Part shown: positions 8,054 through 15,618 of the stretch, in pieces
How positions within the stretch are numbered: the first letter of the stretch is position 1
How the letters are laid out: each line of letters opens with the position of its first letter
Origin: CALEMW01 sp964343835
GTDB taxonomy: Bacteria; Krumholzibacteriota; Krumholzibacteriia; LZORAL124-64-63
DNA: 64,000 nt
NCBI GenBank assembly: GCA_964343835.1
Contig: CAYFKR010000008.1
Span: 62,001 to 126,000 of the forward strand
Reading direction: 5' to 3'
The notes under the pieces: model-generated
Database searches by the model: none
What the model was told of the DNA's origin: nothing
Seen by the model: the letters and a program-made list of their open reading frames with translations, nothing else
Position numbers and translations under genes: made by a program

Positions 8054-8878
8054 TCAACCCCCCGACCCGATGGGGGTTCGGCCGAAGGAGATCAGCTCCA
8101 TGGTCTCGGCCTTCACCTGGGGCGGCGGCTGGCGGCGGCGACCCGGCGGATCCACCTCCGAACGGGTCTCGGCGCGCTCCACGGCATGGACCACGCCCAG
8201 GAACGGCACGGTGTCGTGGAGGGCGACGGTGACGGTCCGCACGTGGATCTGCAGGAGTCGTCCCCTCGGCAGATCGAGGGTCGTGGTGTCCCGGGACGAC
8301 AGCGCCAGTCCGTCGCACATCAGGGTCACGCCGTCCACCCAGCGGGTCGTGGGATCCAGGGGTTCGCGGTCGTCGGGCGTGAAGCCGCCGGACAGGGCCA
8401 GGGACAGCAGGGGATCCTCGCGCCATTCGCGATCGGGGATCGGGCGGTCGCGGCCGCCGTCGCGCCGGACCACGTCGGAGACCCGGTCCCGCAGGTCGGC
8501 GTCGCCGTCGCGGGCGAGGGTGAAGGTCCACACGCCGTCGTCCAGGACATGGAGACCGTCGCGGTCCTCGGCCACCGGGGCCACCTCGAGGCGCCAGGCG
8601 TCGCCGCCGGCGTCGAGGCAACGGATGCGCAGGACGTCGTCGGTGCGGCGTCCCGCCTCGAAGGCGGACATGCGGTAGATGGCCCAGTCGCCGTCCGCGA
8701 CGACGGGCCCCCGCGCCGAGGCGTCCCAGAGGGTGAAGAGGTCGAGGGCCTGGGAAGGGGCCGGCCAGGCCAGGACGGCCAGGGACAATGCGAGCACGGC
8801 CGGTCCCCGGAGGGACCGGCCGGCGTTCGCGGGCCGTCGGGCCCGGTCAGTGTGCGATCTTCTGCCAGTATTCGTCAT
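8054..8878 (-). CDS. Exported protein of unknown function
   Basis: 274 residues if ATG 8878 is used; this overlaps the cytochrome gene by 32 bases and has only a weak ribosome site. A hydrophobic signal (AVLALSLAVLAWPAPSQA) lies at about residues 26-45, so a later start is possible. The mature part is beta-rich with a run of W/D-containing strands. No family recognised. Its place between a tetraheme selenocytochrome and an exonuclease suggests a shared transcript; a periplasmic role with the cytochrome is possible but unproven. Confidence 0.65.
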   Translation of the reverse strand: MTNTGRRSHTDRARRPANAGRSLRGPAVLALSLAVLAWPAPSQALDLFTLWDASARGPVVADGDWAIYRMSAFEAGRRTDDVLRIRCLDAGGDAWRLEVAPVAEDRDGLHVLDDGVWTFTLARDGDADLRDRVSDVVRRDGGRDRPIPDREWREDPLLSLALSGGFTPDDREPLDPTTRWVDGVTLMCDGLALSSRDTTTLDLPRGRLLQIHVRTVTVALHDTVPFLGVVHAVERAETRSEVDPPGRRRQPPPQVKAETMELISFGRTPIGSGG

Positions 8879-10187
8879 AGTCGAAGTCCGGGCTGTTCTC
8901 CTCGTCGTGGCACTGCGTGCAGCTCTCGCGGGCGGCGGCCAGCCAGTCGCCGCTGCGGTCGTGCTCGGTACCGTAGCCGTGGCAGGCCTCGCACTGCACG
9001 TTGGAGAGGCGGTTGCGCGGCGGGCGGTCGTCGTAGCCGCCCTTGTAGAGGTATCCGGTGGTGTGGCAGACCAGGCACTCGGGGCTCTGGGCCTGGCCCT
9101 TGCGCGCCAGGGTCGTGAACGCGGCCTGGTGGCCGGTGTCGCGCAGGGTCTCCCACACGTCCATGTGGCACTTGCGGCATTCGCGCTCGGTCAGGAACGA
9201 CTCGTCGTCGGAACCCTTGGTGGGCTGGTAGGGCCCGCGGGAGGCCAGGCGGAAGTCCTCCAGGTGCACCTTGAAGTCGTTCACGCGCTGGAGCATGACC
9301 GGGTCGTCGGCCATGGTCTCACCCAGTTCGGTGACGGTCACGTCGAAGGCCTTCAGGTGGCCGTCGGTGGCCAGGTCCACGTCCATGCGACCCACGTTGC
9401 GGCCCTCGAAGGAGGAGCCGATCAGGCAGGTACGGTCCACCACGCGCTCGGTGCGGTAGGGGCGGCGGCTGTGACCCACCAGGCAGACGTCGATGCCCTT
9501 CACGTCGCGCAGCAGCTGCTCCACCTTGGTGTCGCCCACGTGAGCCAGCACGATGACGTTCTGGGCTCCCTCGGCACGCATGCGCGGGATGAGCTCGCGG
9601 AGGGTCTCCACGGGATCGCCGATGGTGTAGATCTCGTCCTTGGCGCTCATGGTGGTGATGCGCTGCTGGGGATCCATCACCGAGCAGATGCCGAAGGTGA
9701 AGCCGGCCCGGTCGACCATCAGGTACTCGGGCAGGATCAACTCGCCCGCCTCGTTGCGCACGTTGGCGCTGGTGAAGGGCAGCGAGTAGGTGTCGATCAT
9801 CTCGCGGAGATAATCGATGCCGTAGTTCAGGTCCTTCTCGCCGAGGGCGATGGCGTCGTAGCCGAACTCGCTGTGGACCTCGCAGAGGAAACGGGTCTGC
9901 TCGCGCTCCATGCGCGTGCGGGGGCCGAACATGTCGCCGCCGTCGAGCATGAGCACGGGCTTGCCGGTGTTCCAGATCTCGTCGAGGATCAAGGCACGTC
10001 GGGGCAGACCGCCCCGCTTGTTGCTCTTTCAGCCACAGGGCTCGATCTTGCCCCCCACGTCGCCGGTGTAGACCATGATCATCTGGGTCCAGGGGCCGTC
10101 GTCGGCCTGGTCGGCGAGGGCCGTCGCGGCGGCCAGGAGAGTCGCCAGGGCCAGCAGGACCGCGACCGGCAGTACGGATCGTCGCAT
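8847..10187 (-). CDS. Selenocysteine-containing metallophosphoesterase-like tetraheme cytochrome c
   Basis: 446 residues when the in-frame TGA at 10031-10029 is read as selenocysteine (residue 53). ATG at 10187 has GGAG nine bases upstream; signal peptide 1-25. Residues 36-250 resemble the 5'-nucleotidase/UshA fold (GGD at 83-85, AHVGD at 215-219, GH at 240), but N-H-D is replaced by G-E-K-D and the D-x-H start by GDVGGK. Four C-x-x-C-H haem sites follow at about 337, 371, 399 and 423. The Sec lies in P-C-G-U-K-S-N, where Cys is expected in relatives. A periplasmic redox role is likely; substrate unknown. I recall 'UshA-like (seleno)protein' as an annotation but cannot check it. Confidence 0.88.
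10000..10016 (-). promoter_or_regulatory. Bacterial SECIS hairpin
   Basis: Minus-strand RNA CGGGGC-GGUCU-GCCCCG: six perfect pairs and a five-base loop. The stem begins at base 16 counted from the U of UGA and the loop GG at 22-23, inside the window SelB needs. The E. coli fdhF element, as I recall it, has the same GGUCU at the same distance. Its bulged U17 has no counterpart here. Confidence 0.85.
10029..10031 (-). other. In-frame UGA, predicted selenocysteine codon
   Basis: TGA on the minus strand, in frame between the signal peptide and the downstream cytochrome reading frame, following codons for E-P-C-G and preceding K-S-N-K-R-G-G-L. The reading frame is open on both sides and there is no frameshift. 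Confidence 0.87.
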
Positions 10188-10277
10188 ATCGTAGACTCCG
10201 TCGGAATCGGTTCGGAAGATGTGTCAGGGCCGCCGTTCTACGGCGTGGAGGCGGGTGGAGTTCCCGCCTCGCCTTTC

Positions 10278-10306
10278 ATTATACCGCCGCGGCGGAACCC
10301 GGGCAA
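10278..10306 (-). promoter_or_regulatory. Promoter of the selenocytochrome gene
   Basis: Minus strand TTGCCC (10306-10301), 17-bp spacer, perfect TATAAT (10283-10278), 91 bp before ATG 10187. Confidence 0.6.
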
Positions 10307-10314
10307 GACGCGAG

Positions 10315-10340
10315 GAGGGGCGGCCCGAAGGCCGCCCCTC
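10315..10340 (-). terminator. UUCG-capped hairpin after the HU gene
   Basis: Perfect 11-bp stem (GAGGGGCGGCC / GGCCGCCCCTC) whose minus-strand loop is UUCG closed by C-G, an exceptionally stable tetraloop. It lies 24 bases past the HU stop. No T-run follows in the minus direction, so it may act in RNA stability as well as termination. Confidence 0.6.
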
Positions 10341-10363
10341 TCCTTTTCGTCGAAACCTCGACC

Positions 10364-10660
10364 CTACTTCTTGCCGACGCGGTCCTTGAGGGACTTGCCG
10401 GCCGAGAAGGCGGGGTACTTGGTCGCCGGGATCATGATCTCGGCGCCGGTCTGGGGGTTGCGTGCCTTGCGCTTCTTGCGGTTGCGGCGCTCGAAGGTGC
10501 CGAAGCCCGTCAGCTGGACCTTCTTCCCCTTCGCCACCTCGGTAGCGATGATGCCCTCGCGGGGCACGGTGGAGAAGATGGCGTTCACTGCGGACGAAGC
10601 ATCCTTCTTCGTCATTCCGGTCTTCTTGACCAAGGCTTCGATGAGTTCGGTCTTGTTCAT
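10364..10660 (-). CDS. HU family DNA-binding protein
   Basis: 98 residues. Typical HU: M-N-K-T-E-L-I, helical body to about residue 45, then the DNA-binding arm with G-F-G-T-F-E and A-R-N-P-Q-T-G near residue 70, and a C-terminal K-x-L-K-D-R helix. The arm is extra basic (R-R-N-R-K-K-R-K). ATG 10660 has an excellent AGGAGGTGATC site. It bends and compacts DNA as a dimer. A second, more IHF-like paralogue is at 46011-46298. Confidence 0.95.
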   Translation of the reverse strand: MNKTELIEALVKKTGMTKKDASSAVNAIFSTVPREGIIATEVAKGKKVQLTGFGTFERRNRKKRKARNPQTGAEIMIPATKYPAFSAGKSLKDRVGKK

Positions 10661-10682
10661 TACAGATCACCTCCTGAAGCCG

Positions 10683-10711
10683 ATGGAACCCGCCCCCATG
10701 GGAAGTGTCAA
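10683..10711 (-). promoter_or_regulatory. Candidate promoter of the HU gene
   Basis: Perfect TTGACA (10711-10706), 17 bp, weak -10 TTCCAT (10688-10683), close to the ATG at 10660. The -10 matches only three of six bases. Confidence 0.4.
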
Positions 10712-10724
10712 CACAAAAATCGCG

Positions 10725-10747
10725 AAAACCCGCCCCCAGAGCGGGCT
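10725..10747 (-). terminator. Terminator of lptD
   Basis: In minus-strand RNA AGCCCGC pairs with GCGGGUU (7 bp with one G-U), followed by UUUUCGCGAUUUUU. It lies 61-83 bases past the lptD stop. Confidence 0.6.
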
Positions 10748-10807
10748 CCCGGAATCGCACACGGCGCATGTCCAGTCGGATCAAGGCGTTTCAGCCCGAG
10801 CTTAAAG

Positions 10808-13800
10808 CTAGAAAAAGCCTCCGCCGGTGGATCCCATGCCCCCGCCGACGAGATCCTCACGTCCCTTGGTGACCTTGATGTCCGGGATCGCCTTCAACCG
10901 CACGACGAAACCGAACTGGGAATCCACCGAACTCACGGTGCGCTGGAAGCGCAGGGACCAGCAGTGCAGGTCCTTCTCCAGGCTCCACGACTGCTGCGAC
11001 ACGAGCCCCGTGTTCAGGTCGTAGCCGGACCGCCACGTGGCCTTCCAGGTGCGGGTCAGCGTAGCGCTGGCGCTGAGGGTCAGGCGCGCCGTGGTGTCGT
11101 CGGTGAGGTGGTTCCTGGAGAAACGGAGGCCGCCGCTGGCCCGCCAGGGGATGTAGCGGCCGCCCTCGGTCTCGTCGCGGCCGCCCTCGTCGGAGTCCTG
11201 GGTGAACTGGAGGGCGGGATCGTAGAGATCCCGTTCGCTGTCCTCGAACCCGTCGTCGAGCCACTCCTCATCCTCGTCCTCCCATTCGCCGTCGCCGAAG
11301 GGATCAGCGTCCGGGTCGGTTTCCTGGTCCAGGGAGTCGAGTTCGGCCAGGGCCGCGATGGCCTCATTGGTCTCGGGCTCGGGAACGACGATCTCGCCGC
11401 CCGTATCGATGCGACCCGAGACGCCGAGGTTGTAGTTGAAGCGCGTCGACGTGACGCGCATCTCGTACGGGTCGATGCTGCTGTTCACCGTGATCTGGGC
11501 GTTGCGGCTGCTGCCGGGCTTGAAGCGGAAGGTGCTCTGGATCGTGGACCAGCGGTCGTCCCGGTCCAGGTCCGGGTCGTAGCTCGTGCTCAGGTTCCAG
11601 TCGACGACGCCGTCCAGCTTCCGGAACGATTCGGTCGAGTCGGCGGACGCCTCGCCGTCGTCGGCGAATTTCAGGTCGATGCGGTTGCCCAGGGTGAAGC
11701 CGAAGCGCTGGTCCGCGGTCTGGGTGCCGCCGATCTCCGGTCGCCAGGAATGGCTCATGCTGAACTTCATGGTGTGGCGCATGCCGCGCAGCGACCCGAT
11801 CCGCGGGTAGAAGAGGCCGTAGAGGGTGGTCGAGGCGCTGGAGTTCATGCCCAGACTCTTGGCGCTCTCCTCGACGAACTGGGTCGCGTCCGACAGGACG
11901 GTGTCGCCCTCGACGACCTGGAAGAAGTCGCCGCTCCCCTCGTCGCGCTGCCAGTTGAAGCCCGCGCTCACGCCCGTCGACACGTTGAAGATCCACAGCC
12001 GCGGCGGCTTGATGCTCAGGGACAGGTTCCCGGACGCGTTGTCCTTGCGCAGGCTCGTGGTCTCCTTCTCGGTGCGGGTCGACGACGCCCTGTAGTTGTG
12101 GGACAGGTAGGTGTTGCGGAGCACGTTGCCCAGGAACGAGCCCTTCCTGCCGCCGCGCAGGGGCGGCATCAGCGCCCGGCTCTTGAACGACACGGAGAGT
12201 TGGGGGAAGTGCTGGGTCGAGACCAGGTTGTTGGTCAGGATGTTCTCGTCGCCGGCGTTGACGATCTCCTCGCGCTTGAAGGCCAGCGACCCGCTGAGGT
12301 TCTCCCAGTTTCGCCCGATGCTCACGTTGGAGATCCGGCGCGGGTTCACGACCTGGGTGTAGTCGCCGAGCAGGTCCTCGCGCTCCACCGTGCTGCTGGA
12401 CATCTTGAGGTCCGCGCTGAAGCGGTAGTCGTCCAGGAGCTGGGGCTGGTCGTGGCGCCACTGGAGCTGCCATTCCTTCGTCTGGGGACCGTTGCCCAGG
12501 GTCGTACGTCGCGAGTAGCGGACGCTGCCGTTGAAGGCGTCGCGGAGCACGTAGCGGTTGTTGATCTGCCAGGTGAGCTGGCGCCGCTCGTTGTAGTCGC
12601 CGAGGAACGAGAAATCGGTGTAGTCGTTGGTGGCCCAGTAGTAGCCCCAGTTGCGGATGTAACGGCCCGTGCGGCTGCCCCAGCCGGAGTCGAAGGTCGG
12701 AAAGTGGATTCCCGAACGCCGGCCGGTCTCCAGGTTCTTGAAGTAGAAGGGCAGGGCCACCAGGGGCACCTCGCCGATCTTCATGACGATGGGCGCGGCC
12801 ACCACCTTGTCGTCGAGCTGGATCTTCATCCTGTCGGCCCAGAAGTGGTAGTGGGGCTTGGACAGGTTGCAGGACGTCATGCGGCCGCCGCGGATCTTCA
12901 GGTCGCCGTCGCCGAAGCGCTTGATGTGCCGCCCCACGTAGAAGTACTCGTCCATGGTGGTGGCGCCGTCACGGACCGCGCCGGTGCGGTTGCCGAAGTC
13001 GTAGGCCATGTCCACGCCGGCGATCTTCTGGGCGCCGTCCACCAGCAGGGGCTGCTCCTCGGCATAGAGTTCTCGGGACTCGGTGTCCATGCGGATGTCG
13101 CCGGCCTTGAGGTCCAGGGTGCCGTACACGAGCTGCCCGTCGCCGCGGATGGCGATCTGACGCTTGCCGAGCTGAAAGATCCCCATGTCGCCGCTGTACT
13201 CCACGGTCTCGCGCAGGGAGGAGAAGTCGAGGCCGTCGCCGCCGGTGGTGTCGGCGGCGCCGAGGGCCAGGATCCGGCCGGCGGCCTCGGCCACGGCGCT
13301 GTCGCCCGCCGCGAACCCGCCCTCCGCCAGGGCGCCCAGCAGGACGAGGCCCATGGCCGGGTCCATCTCCGCGAGGCCGGAGCGGACGAGTTCCGGGTCG
13401 AGCGAAAGGGAGTCGGGAATCATGGCCGCCATGAGGGAGTCGGGACGGGCCGCCAGCAGGCTGTCCAGGGCCGCCACGGCCTCCTCGGCGGCCTCCTCCA
13501 CCTCGTCCAGCCGCACGAAGGAATAGGTGCCCTTCATGGTCCCGCGCACGTCCACCTGGCGGATGCGGCGATCCTTGAAGCCGAGCACGATGGTGTCGCC
13601 CGAGACGTCGTTGTACGCCACCTCCTTGGCGGCTTCGGCGGGCACGTAGACGCTCCTCGCCCCGCCCACGACGAGGGAGCGCACGGGCTCGCCGTCGTCC
13701 ATGTCCACGGTGATGGTGTCGCCGGTCAGGGTGTCGGTGTCGGGCAGGCCGCGGTACTGCGCGGCCAGTTCGGCGGGCTCCGTGTCCACCACGCTGGCGT

Positions 13801-14671
13801 CGCCCTCCAGTCGCACGCGCTTCATCTTCCCGTCCTCGTACCAGTACTCCACGGCCGAGGCGGAGAAGGTGCCGCCCTCCCCGTCGTCCATGACCGGGGG
13901 GCCGCCCGTGAGCCTCATGCGCTCGCGGCCGAAGATGCGGGCGGTATCGGCCACCGCCACCGACTTGCCCTGGCGGATGCGGACGCTGTCCACCATCACC
14001 ACGCGGTCGAGGTCGCGCAGGAAATCCATGACCCGCGCCTCGGCCAGCAGGGGGTCGGCGCCCTGGTCGCGGCTCTCCAGCAGGGGCTCGCGGTCCACGG
14101 TCATGCGGCCGCCGCCGCGGTCGAAGGTGGCGTGACCGCCCTTCACGACGCTGGCGGCCCCCGGCTCCACGAGGATCACGTTGCCCCATGCTTCGCCGGT
14201 GTCCGACTCCTCGTAGCTGGCGATGGAGTCGGCGTGGACCACGTAGTCGGGAGAGACCACCCGGGCATCGCGGATCAGCAGGAACATGTCGCCCTCGCGG
14301 CGCATCTCGGCGCGGCGGCTGGTGGCGATGCGGTCGGCGTCGACCAGGCGCACGTCGCCCTCGAAATCGGCGTCGCGGGTGCGGTCGTTGTAGAAGGCGG
14401 CGGCGCAGGTGAGGACGGCCTCGCCGCGGGTGGCGCGGACGTGGCCGAAGAAGTCGTACTCCTCGGTGTCCTCGTAGAAGAGGGCGGAGTCGGCGGCCAC
14501 GGTCAGCGAATCGCGGACGATCAGCACGTCGCCGTAGAGATGGGTCACGGGCTCGCCGTCGATGACGCGATGGACCATGCGCTCGGCCCGCGTGTCCACG
14601 ACGGCGGGTTGCGCCGCCGCCAGGGAGGCGGCGAGCGTCATCGCGACGGCGATGCCGAAGAGGCCCCTCAT
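10808..14671 (-). CDS. lptD: LPS assembly outer-membrane protein LptD/OstA, oversized
   Basis: 1287 residues against about 780 in E. coli. Signal peptide to residue 20. Residues about 35-330 contain several LptA/OstA-type beta-strand repeats (THLYGDV, DFFGHVRA, ADFEGDVRL). An unusual Ala/Glu/Asp-rich segment of about 100 residues (roughly 385-490) follows. More OstA repeats and the beta-barrel come next, with S-C-N-L-S-K-P-H-Y-H-F (family TTCD-PHY region) and VPLVALPFYF before it. Near the C-terminus (about 1130-1190) is a very acidic stretch. It inserts LPS into the outer leaflet with LptE, which is not seen here. ATG 14671 overlaps the ROK gene stop as ATGA. Its own terminator follows. Confidence 0.88.
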   Translation of the reverse strand: MRGLFGIAVAMTLAASLAAAQPAVVDTRAERMVHRVIDGEPVTHLYGDVLIVRDSLTVAADSALFYEDTEEYDFFGHVRATRGEAVLTCAAAFYNDRTRDADFEGDVRLVDADRIATSRRAEMRREGDMFLLIRDARVVSPDYVVHADSIASYEESDTGEAWGNVILVEPGAASVVKGGHATFDRGGGRMTVDREPLLESRDQGADPLLAEARVMDFLRDLDRVVMVDSVRIRQGKSVAVADTARIFGRERMRLTGGPPVMDDGEGGTFSASAVEYWYEDGKMKRVRLEGDASVVDTEPAELAAQYRGLPDTDTLTGDTITVDMDDGEPVRSLVVGGARSVYVPAEAAKEVAYNDVSGDTIVLGFKDRRIRQVDVRGTMKGTYSFVRLDEVEEAAEEAVAALDSLLAARPDSLMAAMIPDSLSLDPELVRSGLAEMDPAMGLVLLGALAEGGFAAGDSAVAEAAGRILALGAADTTGGDGLDFSSLRETVEYSGDMGIFQLGKRQIAIRGDGQLVYGTLDLKAGDIRMDTESRELYAEEQPLLVDGAQKIAGVDMAYDFGNRTGAVRDGATTMDEYFYVGRHIKRFGDGDLKIRGGRMTSCNLSKPHYHFWADRMKIQLDDKVVAAPIVMKIGEVPLVALPFYFKNLETGRRSGIHFPTFDSGWGSRTGRYIRNWGYYWATNDYTDFSFLGDYNERRQLTWQINNRYVLRDAFNGSVRYSRRTTLGNGPQTKEWQLQWRHDQPQLLDDYRFSADLKMSSSTVEREDLLGDYTQVVNPRRISNVSIGRNWENLSGSLAFKREEIVNAGDENILTNNLVSTQHFPQLSVSFKSRALMPPLRGGRKGSFLGNVLRNTYLSHNYRASSTRTEKETTSLRKDNASGNLSLSIKPPRLWIFNVSTGVSAGFNWQRDEGSGDFFQVVEGDTVLSDATQFVEESAKSLGMNSSASTTLYGLFYPRIGSLRGMRHTMKFSMSHSWRPEIGGTQTADQRFGFTLGNRIDLKFADDGEASADSTESFRKLDGVVDWNLSTSYDPDLDRDDRWSTIQSTFRFKPGSSRNAQITVNSSIDPYEMRVTSTRFNYNLGVSGRIDTGGEIVVPEPETNEAIAALAELDSLDQETDPDADPFGDGEWEDEDEEWLDDGFEDSERDLYDPALQFTQDSDEGGRDETEGGRYIPWRASGGLRFSRNHLTDDTTARLTLSASATLTRTWKATWRSGYDLNTGLVSQQSWSLEKDLHCWSLRFQRTVSSVDSQFGFVVRLKAIPDIKVTKGREDLVGGGMGSTGGGFF

Positions 14672-15618
14672 CCCCCGTCGACCTTCTCCCGTGCCAGGGC
14701 CGCGGCGCCCATGGCCGCCGCCCGGTTGCCCAGGGCCGCGGCCACGATGGGCACCGCCCTGCTCCGCTCCCCGAGCACCACGCCCGGCGCCGTCTCGCGG
14801 CAGGGCCCGAGCAGCAGGTCGCCCGCACGGGCCACCCCGCCGCCGATGATCACCACGTCGGGGTCCAGGGCGTTGACCAGGTTGCCCACGGCGAGGCCGA
14901 GCATGCGCCCGGCGTCTCGGAACAGGCTCAGGGCGGCGGCGTTGCCGTCGGCGGCCAGGGCGGCCAGGGATTCCGGGGTCGGGTCGCCTGCGCAGAGGTC
15001 GGCCAGCGCCGGATCGGCGTCGGCGCGGCGCCGGGCCTCGGCCACCAGACCGCGGGCGCCGGCGTAGGCCTCCAGACAGCCGCGGTTGCCACAGCCGCAG
15101 GGCGGGCCGTCGGGGTCGAGGATCATGTGGCCCAGCTCTGCGGCGCCGCAGCGGTTGCCCACCACAAGCTGGCCGTGCACGACGATGCCGCCGCCCACGC
15201 CCGTGCCCAGGGCGAGCATCACGAGGTCGTCAAGCCCGCGGCCGGCGCCGAAGCGCCACTCGCCGACGAGCGCGCCGTTGACGTCGTTGACCAGGGCGCA
15301 GGGTCGGCCGTCCCAGGTGTCGGCCACGGCGCCCGCCAGGTCCGAGTTCTCCCAGCCGAGCAGGTTGGGGGCCCGCCCCAGGGTGCCGGCGGCGGGGTCC
15401 ACGATGCCGGCGCAGGCCAGGCCCACGGCGCGGACGCGGGGCCAGTCGTCGCCCAGACGCGTCGCGACCGCGTCGGCCAGGGCCGCGAGGGTCGCGTGGG
15501 CGCTGGCGGCGTCCGTGGGGATCTCCCCCTCGATGCGGACGGATCCGGCGTCGTCCACGGCCGCGTACTTGACCGCCGTGCCGCCGACGTCGGCGCCGAT
15601 CACCAGGGTGTCGGTCAT
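14668..15618 (-). CDS. ROK family sugar kinase (glucokinase-like)
   Basis: 316 residues. N-terminal phosphate-binding motif G-A-D-V-G-G-T-A-V-K at about 8-17; ROK zinc motif C-G-C-G-N-R-G-C-L-E at about residue 165; ALGTGVGGG at about 125. These fit an ATP-dependent glucokinase or N-acetylhexosamine kinase; the sugar cannot be fixed from sequence. ATG 15618 (GGAAGG site) overlaps the folC stop as ATGA, and its own TGA overlaps lptD, so folC, ROK and lptD are translationally coupled. Confidence 0.9.
   Translation of the reverse strand: MTDTLVIGADVGGTAVKYAAVDDAGSVRIEGEIPTDAASAHATLAALADAVATRLGDDWPRVRAVGLACAGIVDPAAGTLGRAPNLLGWENSDLAGAVADTWDGRPCALVNDVNGALVGEWRFGAGRGLDDLVMLALGTGVGGGIVVHGQLVVGNRCGAAELGHMILDPDGPPCGCGNRGCLEAYAGARGLVAEARRRADADPALADLCAGDPTPESLAALAADGNAAALSLFRDAGRMLGLAVGNLVNALDPDVVIIGGGVARAGDLLLGPCRETAPGVVLGERSRAVPIVAAALGNRAAAMGAAALAREKVDGG

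Noticed and set aside
10029..10031. Nonsense mutation or sequencing error splitting the cytochrome gene
   Set aside because: Possible, since a Cys codon is one change from TGA. But the exact Cys position, the SECIS-like hairpin at fdhF spacing and intact flanking frame with promoter and signal peptide fit selenocysteine better.
10964..15067. Very long plus-strand open frame opposite lptD and the ROK gene
   Set aside because: Low-complexity A/G/V/H/L composition, no ribosome site and no domain. High GC third positions of the real minus-strand genes make such antisense frames stay open; the same holds for 59065-62925, 683-2788, 27521-29701 and others.
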